Below are positions 23,980 to 33,492 of a DNA stretch of 64,000 nucleotides, piece after piece. The position numbers and the translations under genes were made by a program. Each line of letters opens with the position of its first letter. The first letter of the stretch is position 1. The notes under the pieces are model-generated. The model did not search any database, was not told the DNA's origin, and saw nothing but the letters and a program-made list of their open reading frames with translations. Source of the DNA: Clonostachys chloroleuca (lineage: Eukaryota; Ascomycota; Sordariomycetes; Hypocreales; Bionectriaceae); the NCBI GenBank assembly GCA_037952775.1, contig JBANAY010000003.1, positions 16,306,001 through 16,370,000 on the forward strand. The letters run 5' to 3'.

Positions 23980-26345
23980 TTTAGACAAAGAGACAAAGAA
24001 ATGTATTCCGATTAAGATCCCGTTACTAAAAGAAAAAACATCAAAGCACATTCTATTGCGAAAGACATAAGAAAAGAACAAAAAAAGAAGAAAGAGAAGG
24101 GGGGAGCGAGCCGCTGCACTCAAACGTCTGATGGATCCAGGTCAGTTGGGGATGCCGCAGCCGATTCTCCCTGTCAACGCTTGGTTGGGGGACCATCCCC
24201 ATCATCATCGTGGGTCCTCTTGTTCGCCGCCGTCGTGTTCGCCGCCATCATGTTCGCCTCCGTCAGGCGTCTTCCCAAGATGACACTGATAGCAGCCTCA
24301 ATACGGCCCTAGCGTTCTTCAGCCCACTTGAAGATCTGCTTGATACACCTCCCTAGGTCTTGACGCTGTGATGTATCGTATAAAAGAAAACCACGAATGA
24401 ATTTCATATATTTGCTTTTGCCGTCGTTTCCTGCGAATGTTACAAACAGTCTGGCTTCCGTACCACTTGCAACCAGACCAAAGACATGGCCGTCGAGCTT
24501 ATCAGCCACTTCCACAGCCCCTCGTGTCCTTACCTCATCCCGTAGTTTCGTCATGGTGCGAACGCACGTGGCAGTTGCTACCAGCATTGATTTGTGGCGA
24601 CCCAAAGACTGCCGGTGGAAGCACTGTCCCCCTTATAGTCAACTGAGAGGAAAGCGAACTTGGCAAGGTTTGTGTCCCAAGCATCCAGTTGCCCGAGTTG
24701 CCCGTGCGGGAAGCTTTTTCCCCAATACCCTAGAAGCAGATCCGGATTGGGAATACTGATATTCCCCACGGTGGAGGAGGATTTAGGAACGTCAGCTCTT
24801 CTCATGGGCCCATCGTTACGGCGTACGTTCTTGGGAAGTTCTTTTTTGGAAAAGAAATAACAATCGAAGAAGCGAGTGACTTCTTGCTCATTTGCGCCAT
24901 TTATGGCCATGTTTACACATTCATCAGAGAGGGACTGAGATCCTAGCTCTCCTTTTGGGTCTGGCGGTTGGCCACATTCAGAGTTGATGAGGTCTATCAC
25001 CGACTGAATGTTAGTTGCCACCGTCTCTTCGGCTTCAAGCAGAAACAACTCAGTTGCTTGAAGAGTGTCCCGGTAGCCCCGGTCCTGAACAGGCCTTGGG
25101 TTCGCCTTGGAGACCGGTTCCACGCCAGAAACCCCTGCCGAATGATAAATGGTCCCCTGGTCCTGTGGACCGATGGTGGAGTCTTTCAAGGTCGACTTAG
25201 GTGGCATATTAGTGTAAAAATCGGGCAAGAGCTGAACGTTCGTGTCCGACCTGGGTCGATGAGGGCGGTACGGTTTGATGGATTCCAGCCAGTTAAGGAG
25301 ACGTTCGCCTTGTTGTGATTGTCTGAAGTCAGGGGACTTCGAGTGTGGGTGTTCGTAGAGGGAATATAGCTTCAAAGGTCAGATTCAGGCATACTGGCTG
25401 CGGGAGGTCAACGGCAACATACTCTTTGGGGAGGTTTGTCTGCGACCTTGGTGTCTTGGCCAGCTTCCCGCTGATTTAGACCCTGTTCTTCGTCGATTGT
25501 ATTTGTTCGTTCGTGGACGGGTGGTTCTGCTCGTTGCTGGACGGGTGGTTCTGCTTGTTCCATATACTTAGCAGGGCCTTCCCGGCTCTGAAGAGACCGA
25601 CAACTTACCTTGAGGTTGCCCGGATGCCTGAGCAGAGAGTTCTGTTGCTCGCACTCTAGATCTCGTTCCGAACATGTTGGAGGAAGCTGTGAAGGAAGAA
25701 GGTACACCCAGATGATATTTGATGTCACCATGCAGCAATGCGTTTGGTAGCTGGTGGCCTAGCGGAACATAGCAGAGATATGAATCGCTAAACCGAAGAG
25801 TAATGGACAGGGGTAAGTACCTTAGTTAGGTCGCTGGCCGGAGCAGCGTGCCGTTGCCTGCTTGTTTGCTCTCTCAAAATTGGTAAAAAAAAAATGGCGG
25901 TGGTCCTGTGGCGCTGCTGGTTTGTCGAGCTTGTGTCACCAACGGCGTATTACGGATCTTCCCTTCCACTGTTCGATCTGTTTCTGCCTTCCTTCCTCGG
26001 AAAATATTAACACAGCTTAGGGATAGATAATGAGATATTATTGCTGCTGGATCAAAAGCACTGCAATAGGCTACAACTTACTATCATCTATGGGGTTTTT
26101 CTTGCCGGACGCGAGGGATATCATATCCCGCGATCAGGCTACATTTACACACGTTACTATAGCACACAAAGCATTCAGCACAAATTGCAGCATGCACCCG
26201 AACCGACATGTACAAAGGAAAATCAGGGAAAGTTAACACTAATTGACTAGGCACAGGCATCAATGCCTCCAAAGCTCCAACAAGGGCTGAGCTGACATAG
26301 ATCATCCCAGCTATGGCCCTCCAGAGGGGATACTCACAAGCACGC
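23980..26345. repeat. Segmental duplication, copy A
   Basis: This block is similar along most of its length to 28365-30060. Shared landmarks in the same order are the CAAAGAGACAA/ATGTATTCC 3' flank, the DUF7924-like frame and a 5' flank with ggttacaacttactatcat-like sequence, GATCA-rich stretches and caattgact. Copy A is longer because of an extra upstream segment around 25400-25950. Confidence 0.75.
24270..25375 (-). pseudogene. DUF7924-like gene, decayed copy A
   Basis: The minus-strand frame parallels the intact copy at 28553-29722: SLYEHP/SLYGNP, GERLLNWLESIKP, PNPDLLLGY, LSVDYKGD, LWVATNQC, then LVATATCV and KFIRGFLLYDT. At 24583/24584 one base present in copy B is missing, so the frame hits TAG two codons later while the rest continues in the next frame. 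A TAG at 24309-24311 replaces the Arg codon CGG of copy B in the WAEER segment, a C-to-T plus G-to-A change. A possible upstream exon (up to 25731) joins through a GTATGT donor at 25423, but is unproven. It also contains a two-copy 24-bp direct repeat near 25512-25560 (core GACGGGTGGTTCTGCT). The family assignment comes from memory of fungal DUF7924 proteins of unknown function. Confidence 0.7.
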
Positions 26346-27190
26346 ATCTTTCCAAGTTTCTACAACGTTATTATACCTGATCCTTCACCATAGTTATACC
26401 GATCACCATGATTTGTTGGGGGGCTTCAGGTGCCATTCAGGCTGCATTGTGGCTGAAACGTCCCTGTGACATGACAACCAGTAGCGATCCTCCCATGATC
26501 TCTCAGAATTCTGATTGCGACATCATGTCCAGCTCTATTTCAATAATACTTTGAGAGTACTTGCTCATGCTTGGGTGGGCACAATTACATGTCACCCCTC
26601 CCAAAGCGTGGGCACAGATGCACAGGAAATGGTGAACACGGACCTGGTCACTAAAATCTCAACAATAGTTAAACTAAATAAGACCAAGCCATGACCATTT
26701 GATATCTAGCCTTTGTGCCAAGGGCTCTAGCCAATCAATTCAATCGCATTGAAAAACATATCAAATCAAACACAGTCAATCAATAGATCTATATATAGAA
26801 TTCTCCAAAAATAGAAATAAGAGTTGAAAGTTTGGTCAGGTCTACTGGAGTCGCTGGTTTGGCTGCTAGAGGAAAAGGTCAGGTCCGTACGACTTGACGG
26901 TCGCAGCAATTCACTACTAAGCACCAGGCTATAGCGATCGCTCTTTTGTACATGAGACATGGAATGGATCATCCTACTAAGTAGAAGACAGAGCGACCAG
27001 GTCGGAAGCAATTGTACATCGCAATAGTAGGCAGCTAGGCGTGATGATGGTTTGGTTTAGGGTAGGAGAACACATGAGACTAATAACGAGGCTAATTAGA
27101 GATTTCCTTATTCTTCCCCTCAGATCAAATCTTAACCACTACCCCTGCTGCGCCCTCATGGCCCAGAGACCAAACTCCATCAGGCGTGTG
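25732..27190. other. Accessory intergenic sequence
   Basis: Upstream flank of copy A, then AT-rich single-copy sequence. Only short unsupported frames are present. A GC-rich patch with an AGCGATCGCT palindrome is at about 26930-26942. Confidence 0.5.
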
Positions 27191-27330
27191 TACCCACGTA
27201 TGAAGCTGATTCGTGGTTTTTTGCTATACGATACACCACATTGTGGAGATCCCGAGAGGTGTATTTTCATCAGCGCATCGTTGCAGCAGCATACATTGAC
27301 GGGAATGCTAGCGTCGGAGAGCGGATAGCG
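27190..27330 (+). pseudogene. Relic of the DUF7924-like gene, inverted third fragment
   Basis: The plus strand encodes MKLIRGFLLYDTPHCGDPER at about 27199-27258. This parallels MKFIRGFLLYDT...DLGRC of copy A and TKFIRGFLLYDTQHRGDLKR of copy B. The match is confined to this C-terminal segment; the flanks do not continue it. It lies between the two larger copies in opposite orientation. Confidence 0.65.
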
Positions 27331-27645
27331 ATCGCAGAGGGGGAAAACGTTTTCTCTTTAACCGGTCTGAAATATCAAACAACTAATAGACTGTTGCATT
27401 TTGCTGTTAAAAGGAATTTTTACCTTTTCCTGTCAAAGGGGATCTTGCATTTTACTCTAATCATATCCAAACACCACTTTCACTACCTCCTTGGCCACCT
27501 ACCTCCACTCAACTGTGGGTTAACCCAATCACAATCCCTTTCCGGGGGTTTGGCGGTTAGGGGGCGGCGAGAGACCCCGGAACTAACCCTAAGCTGACCC
27601 CTAACATAACCTGACCAAATTTAGGGGCACATTGCTGTACTTCAG

Positions 27646-27677
27646 CCACATTTTGGTGGCCAATTAGTGAAATGTGG
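27646..27677. repeat. Inverted repeat, possible MITE or hairpin
   Basis: CCACATTT at 27646-27653 and AAATGTGG at 27670-27677, 16 nt apart. Adjacent GGTGG elements extend the symmetry imperfectly. It could be the tip of a small non-autonomous element; I found no target-site duplication. Confidence 0.35.
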
Positions 27678-27789
27678 TGGGTGGACACCCTGGAATCCAC
27701 GTGCTAGGTAAGGTTAGTAGGTAGTTATCGTAGCGACAGTAAACTCGCGGAGGTTTGACTTCTGTGCCTGCTGCGGAGATGAGAGATCG

Positions 27790-28290
27790 TTATGAACCTG
27801 ACATATGCGTCTTCCGTTAAGACCAGCGATAGCTGTAGACCCGACCTAGCCATCACTTCTAGCACAACTGGTTCATACGGGCCGGACCTCGCGTCCCCCG
27901 TCAGGAGCAGCGATCGCTGTGGCTTCACCTCACCGTCATCCCTTTCGCTAATCAATTAATTCAATCGCTTTTAAAACCTATCAAGTCAAAAACGCATAAA
28001 ATATTCAATTGGGTGCTTCTAAAATTGGTTTATTCAGCTTGATTTGATAAATCTAGATATGTTTTTATCTGGAATACCTAGACATAGGAGATTGAGGCTA
28101 TCCCGAAGATGAAGGTGGGTTAAAAAGCAAGCCGTAGCCTCATTGCTATTAATCAACCCTTCCATGCGACAAGCAATCGCTGCAAGCCGGGCCTTTCACT
28201 CACCGACTGCGACAGCCAGATCGCGAGAAGCTGGTCTGGTAGTCTTCCGTGAAGATGAGCGATCGCCACGGGCGCGACCCAGTTGCCATG
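27790..28290. repeat. Dispersed GC-rich repeat with AGCGAT(C/A)GC core
   Basis: Three related stretches occur at about 27809-27850, 27890-27930 and 28243-28290. Each has TC(T/C)(T/C)CCGTNA(A/G)GA followed two bases later by AGCGATNGC. They are embedded in AT-rich DNA. A looser relative lies near 26880-26942 and short AGCGAT words recur at 57.8-58.0 kb. Confidence 0.5.
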
Positions 28291-28364
28291 CCTTGTGATT
28301 GATTCCTGGCTGTCATCCCCGACGACAGCCAATAATTCAACGAAATAAATGTGTAATAAAATGA

Positions 28365-30060
28365 GACGTTAAACAAAGAGACAATGAAATGTATTCCAAT
28401 TAAGATCACATTCCTAAAAATAGAAAACACATTCTATAGCGAAAGACAGAAAGAAATAACAAAAACAAGGGAGAGTGGGGGAGTGGAGGGAACAACCTAC
28501 ACTCATAAGGCTGACAACGAAGTTGCGTCTACGTGCCCAGGCCGCCAACGTATTATTCTCCCCGTTGACGCTTCCTTTTCTTCCCCGGGGCCAGGATTCC
28601 AGGCAGGATGACATTGATAGCAACCTTAATGCGACCCCGACGTTCTTCAGCCCACTCGAAGATCTTGTCGGTACACCTCTTTAGGTCTCCACGGTGTTGC
28701 GTATCGTATAGTAGAAAACCACGGATAAACTTGGTATGAAACTTGATATGTGCTTCCTCGGATTCTTCCGGGTATGTTACAAAAAGCCTCGCTTCTGTGC
28801 CATTTGTAACGAGCCCGAAGACATGCTGGTCGAGAGTGCTAGCTACTTCGACATCCCCTCGTTCCAGTACTGCAGCCCACAGTTTCTTCATAATTTGAAC
28901 GCAAGTAGCAGTTGCTACCATGCAGTGATTTGTATTGACCCAGAGCCTGCTGGTGGAACAGTTATGGTCTCCCTGATAGTCGACAGAAAGAAAAGAGAAC
29001 TTTGTATTGTTCATATCCCAGTGATATAGATAAGGTATTTGCGTCATTGGGAAGCTCCATGAATCATATCCTAGAAGCAAATCTGGATCGGGAGTGCTGA
29101 TCGCCGACCCTGCCCCCCAAGAGCGGGCGATTGGGATATCCTCTCTTTCCATCACCGTCCCGTTTCTGCGTATATTGTCGGGAAGGCTCTTACTGGAGAA
29201 AAGATAGCGACAAAAGAAGTCCTTGATATCTTCCTCGTAAGCCCCTTCGATAGCCATATTTTCACACTTCTTTGAGTCCTGCTCTAATGCTGACTTTCCC
29301 GCGTTTAGCGGTTGGCCACATTCAGAGGTGATGAAATCTAACACCGACTGAATGTTACTTGGCACCTTTTCTCCGGCTTTAACCATAGATATAACATTTG
29401 CGAAAAGCATGGGCCGGAAATTGCGCCAAGCAGCTTTTGGTTGCACCTCGGAGGAAGAGTCTGATCCATCTAAGCGAGAACCCCCTGCCACGTGACGAAA
29501 GGTATCCTGGTCCAGAGATGGAGCAACGGCGGTGTCTGGTAACGCCGTATTTGCGTAGAAATCGGGCAAGAGTTGGATGTTCGTTTCGGACCTACATCGA
29601 CGAAGGCCGTGTGGTTTGACCGATTCTAACCAGTTCAGAAGAGATTCGCCATGCGATGATTGTCGGAAGGTAAGGGGGTTTCCGTAGAGGGAATATGTCT
29701 CTCTGGATCTCGTTTCGTGCATATTGGAGTAGGCATAGTACGGACTTTCCTTTCCAAGGCTCGATCTGTTTTCCTCCTTCCTTAAATATCAAGCAGCTTC
29801 GGTGTAGATAATGAGATAGATCAGTGCTGCTAGATCAAATGGCCTTAAATAGGTTACAACTTACTATCATTTACTTTTTTTTTTTTTTGCTGGAAGCAAG
29901 GGACTTTATGTCCCAAGATCAAGCTACAAATAGGACTATAACACACAAAGCTTACAAAGAACAATGAATAATCATGGATTCACACCAATTGACTGGGCAC
30001 AGGCTTCGATGTCTCCAAAGCTCGAACAAAGCTAGGTCGACATAGAACATGCCCCCAGAG
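28365..30060. repeat. Segmental duplication, copy B
   Basis: Partner of 23980-26345. It carries the intact gene and matching 3' and 5' flanks, including the gataatgagata stretch, the tract before gctgg, and the caattgactgggcacaggct region corresponding to caattgactaggcacaggca in copy A. A homopolymer of 15 T (29875-29889) in copy B is absent from copy A. Confidence 0.75.
28553..29722 (-). CDS. DUF7924-like protein, intact copy B
   Basis: A single-exon frame of 389 aa from ATG at 29722. It has PDPDLLLGYD, TKFSFLSVDYQGD, LWVNTNHCMVATATCV, GLVTNGTEARLFVTY and IRGFLLYDTQHRGDL, ending in a basic tail GKKRKRQRGE that may be a nuclear localisation signal. The D/E-x-K-like arrangement (LLGYD...LSVDYQG) and the following NTNHC block recall fungal DUF7924 proteins, which some consider PD-(D/E)XK-like; that fold assignment is from memory. 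Function is unknown. It lies in an accessory, duplicated island with one decayed and one relic copy. Conservation of a long frame beside a decayed sister suggests this copy is still under selection, or decayed later. Confidence 0.65.
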   Translation of the reverse strand: MHETRSRETYSLYGNPLTFRQSSHGESLLNWLESVKPHGLRRCRSETNIQLLPDFYANTALPDTAVAPSLDQDTFRHVAGGSRLDGSDSSSEVQPKAAWRNFRPMLFANVISMVKAGEKVPSNIQSVLDFITSECGQPLNAGKSALEQDSKKCENMAIEGAYEEDIKDFFCRYLFSSKSLPDNIRRNGTVMEREDIPIARSWGAGSAISTPDPDLLLGYDSWSFPMTQIPYLYHWDMNNTKFSFLSVDYQGDHNCSTSRLWVNTNHCMVATATCVQIMKKLWAAVLERGDVEVASTLDQHVFGLVTNGTEARLFVTYPEESEEAHIKFHTKFIRGFLLYDTQHRGDLKRCTDKIFEWAEERRGRIKVAINVILPGILAPGKKRKRQRGE

Positions 30061-31052
30061 GGAATGCTCACAACCAAACCCTTGTGTTCACTAAAAACCG
30101 TGCTTTGCGTAAATCCAAAAATATATCGTTATGAATCGTCCTCCTAGGCAGAGCTTCACGTTTGTACCAGTAACAATACTTTGGAAGGGCTTTGAAAATA
30201 GATAACCAATCTCTAACTTGTTTAGAAGTTGTACATTTCTGTATGATGAAGAAGTCGACAGGACTAGAGAGAGAGCTTCAAAGTATTTTGCGACATCGGA
30301 GTTTAGTCTCCTTGAATTGAAACCTAGAAGACTTGCCCGCAAATCGTCTACCCGCATTTACCTAAATGCAGCATGCAGAAATTGTAACTGAAACGGGGAA
30401 CTGTTTCTGAGGATTGAATCTTACAACTCATAGAAAATGATGATTAGTAGAACGAAATCGCCGAAGCGCTTTCCCGGGACAAGAGGCGGCTGTTCGTCAC
30501 TTGTTTTCCCCCGTACCAAGCCTGTGGCCATATGAATTATCCGTCAGATGATGGCAACTTTATCCTAGAGGCCACTGCCAACACTATCCTGTCCCGGGAA
30601 TATGACGGCGGAACTCACAAAGAATTTATCCGAGAGGAGCAGTCTAAAATCAAACGCCTCTCGCCCAATGGGGAAACTTTCGCGTGGAATCAAAGTTCAG
30701 AACGTTTGACCAGAGATCGTTAAATATAAGGAAGATGACGAGCAGTGGTGGTAGGCGCAGGGTCTGGTGGTGGGAGCAGCATCTGGATATGATACCGATC
30801 CGTTCAGATTTATTTTCGTGCGTTTTGGTTTAGAAAGATGATTAAGAAGACTTACGGGACAAGGAAAAGTTTGGAACACGGACTTATACGCTGAATAAAC
30901 TTGTGGCTACTAGGGGATCCTTGATATCTTTCAATCGGAGCAATGGCCCGTAGAAGGATCGTAGTTGATCTACCAGGGACTAATAAATTATCTTGTTTTG
31001 AAAGTCATGCAAGTAAGAAGCATATGTAATGGATACTAATTGATTAGACTGT
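30061..31052. other. Intergenic region
   Basis: About 1 kb. An 88-aa minus-strand frame at 30091-30357 and a 63-aa plus-strand frame at 30532-30723 have no recognisable features. Nothing else seen. Confidence 0.5.
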
Positions 31053-32585
31053 CTATAAAACTTCGTGAGTATAAGCTGGGTTGTCCTCTAAGCGCAGCAC
31101 CTGATTACCAGAATTTTGAGGACCAGCCACAGGGCGATCGACTATAATATTCCCCTTCCCTGACCATGCTTCCAGGGCTTCCTTGACTTCATCGTCCGGC
31201 ATCCATGTAGCGTTTCCGGAGTCAACCGTGATCCGCCACTGCCGGGACTGCCAATTACCAATGTACTCCGGGTCATTATTGAGATCCGTCAGACTTTCGA
31301 ATGGATTTCCTTCAGATACCCACTGAAAAGTCAGACTTTTTGACAAATAATTCTGTGAACGGATCTTGAAGAAGCCTAGCTCTAATTTCGGCATATGCAT
31401 ACTCATATTGGCTAGACCACATATCAAAGGGTTAAAGGTGGTCGGGTCAGGACTGAAGCGCCAAGGGTATAGAGGCGATTCGTAACGACCTTGCCTGCCG
31501 AAAGGAGGCGGGAATTCATTTGTAGCAACCTCATCGTCATCTTCGCCAAAGTCTGAATTGTCTGAAATGTCTTCTGGAGTACCAGTGAAGCACCAGCGGC
31601 CATCGGCAGCGACGCACTCGGTGCTGATCTCCAGGCATCTAAGAGCGGGCCAAGGCTTTGTCACCAAGCCGTCAGTGGCTTCATCTTTAGATCGGTCTTG
31701 GAACAGATCTGGAGAGAGTAAAATGTCGATCAACTTTAGCTCTTCCAGGCGAGGCAGCGATGACAGAGATCGAATAGCTTGACAGAGCGTATCCACGCCA
31801 TTCTCGAGCAAAGATTCGGGCATGAAATAATGATTCTCAGGGTCCTGCCAGCCATAGCGGTCTACGCAAAGACTTTTCAAACCCGGATGGGAATCTTTAA
31901 TCATCAGGATACAGTCCGCCATAGCACGGCGAATCGCACGGCGTTTCGCCCCACGACTTGTCGTTTGAATCTCAGGATCCCAAAAATATACAGCAGCACT
32001 CTCTACACGTGGCATGAGACGCAGCAGCCTCCCCGATGTGTGAGGATGAATTGTATAACACTTGGAGTGATGCATATCAACAGAGGTAATACGGCGGATA
32101 CGCGGGAGCTTGTCCAAGTCCTCCGAGCGGATAGAAGGGGCGAAATGCTCTGAATGAACGCGCCTGTTCTGAGAGGTGTCTATACAGCATCTTATCCGAA
32201 GATGGAGAGGCCTAAGAGAGGTATCCGGCTCATCCTGTTCCCAGTCTCTGAAGGTAGCAAACAAGGTAGACACATCCGAGAAGAATTTGTCTTGATTTTC
32301 TTGGTGCTCCTCTTCCGTGTTGCCGTTTCGGGGAATATTGCTGGTGAATCTAAGCTCTCGCAGCGCTTCTCGACGGTGAGGATACCTCGAGTACGTCTCT
32401 GTGAATTTCTCGAGTTCACCTGGGTAAGTTCGCAGTGTGCAGCGTCTGAAGATGCGCTTCTCAAGAGCATATTGCCATTGTCGGGAAACGGCCGCATATG
32501 GCGCCAACTCTTTGCTGTTTCCATCGTGAACGTTGACTAATTCATCCACGATGGACTGGAAGATGTCATTTCCAATCGTGTCCAT
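31053..32585 (-). CDS. F-box-like/DUF6546-type protein, single exon
   Basis: An intact frame of 510 aa from ATG at 32585. The N-terminus (IFQSIVDELVNVH...YAAVSRQWQYALEKRIFRRCTL) looks like a degenerate F-box followed by FRRCTLRTYPGELEKF, typical of fungal F-box proteins carrying DUF6546. The middle has Leu-rich segments (LPRIRRI, LKSLCV, LPRLEELKLIDILLSPDLF) without clean LRR spacing. The C-terminus (RQWRITVDSGNATWMPDDEVKEALEAWSG) fits the DUF6546 end as I remember it. Likely a substrate adaptor of unknown target. It is an expanded, lineage-variable family in Fusarium-like fungi, consistent with the accessory setting. Confidence 0.75.
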   Translation of the reverse strand: MDTIGNDIFQSIVDELVNVHDGNSKELAPYAAVSRQWQYALEKRIFRRCTLRTYPGELEKFTETYSRYPHRREALRELRFTSNIPRNGNTEEEHQENQDKFFSDVSTLFATFRDWEQDEPDTSLRPLHLRIRCCIDTSQNRRVHSEHFAPSIRSEDLDKLPRIRRITSVDMHHSKCYTIHPHTSGRLLRLMPRVESAAVYFWDPEIQTTSRGAKRRAIRRAMADCILMIKDSHPGLKSLCVDRYGWQDPENHYFMPESLLENGVDTLCQAIRSLSSLPRLEELKLIDILLSPDLFQDRSKDEATDGLVTKPWPALRCLEISTECVAADGRWCFTGTPEDISDNSDFGEDDDEVATNEFPPPFGRQGRYESPLYPWRFSPDPTTFNPLICGLANMSMHMPKLELGFFKIRSQNYLSKSLTFQWVSEGNPFESLTDLNNDPEYIGNWQSRQWRITVDSGNATWMPDDEVKEALEAWSGKGNIIVDRPVAGPQNSGNQVLRLEDNPAYTHEVL

Positions 32586-33492
32586 CTCGAATTGATGCTA
32601 AAGGAAACGTGATGTGAAGGAAAGCAACAATGAGGGTTTGGAACTAGGCAGCGGTGTCCTTTTGATAGATAAAGGGAAGAGTCTTTCACTAGTCTTGGCA
32701 GGATCGTCTTGGCAGGATCAGATACAAAGTACTTTACTCACCGCCGGATTAATATAGGGCGTTGAAGTATTACCGATCTGTGCTTGATCCCGGGAATTAG
32801 GAAAAGCTCCACCAAAATGGTTCCCTCAGGCAAGCTCACTCACAAATTAGGGGCTTTGTGTAATCCGCTAGTCTAAAGGATTTGATTCCAATGCTTTTTC
32901 TAGGACTCTAGTCACAGTGGGTAGCGTACTAAAAGGCTGTATACCACCTATAATTCCCATCTTCTTCGCCCTCCCATTACAACAAACAACAGGAATGAAG
33001 TCTCTGTCAAAACTGCTCAAACATTTCAAGAGTAGAAGTTGCGCATAGCCGTTGGGAGAGTACAGACTTGAATCGCTATGGGAATGTTGTCGTATCAGCC
33101 TGTGTAGGCACTATCGTGTGTATGGGCATTCTTACAACCACTTACTCCCAATAATACATTGAAGAATATTATGTCAAGAAGTTCGGTACCCATGGTTGTC
33201 TGTCAAATTTTTTCTTAGTCATTAATTACAATCGCCTTCGCCATTCCGAGCCTGTTTTGCGTGTGAGGGACCAGTGTAATGGCATTGCGAGTCGGCTTCG
33301 GCTTCGGGTTTGGATCTGTTAATTGAAGGTATGCAGGCTTCAACGGCTCTCGGGGCCGGCTTCGGAGTTTCAACCACTGGATCAATCATTATCATACGTT
33401 TGAATTGAAAAAGAAAGAATTGTAACGTTTCTCAATCAATTGGGGTATGTTTTTTCTTCCATCACGCCTCACTGTATCAATTTCAATTAAAA
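32586..33492. other. Intergenic region
   Basis: About 900 bp between divergent genes. No supported frame. A short GC-rich duplication, gtcttggcaggatc twice in tandem, is at about 32692-32718. Confidence 0.5.

Noticed and set aside
27560..27612. Telomere-like words (ctaaccctaa, cccctaacataacc)
   Set aside because: Only isolated imperfect copies, no tandem TTAGGG array.
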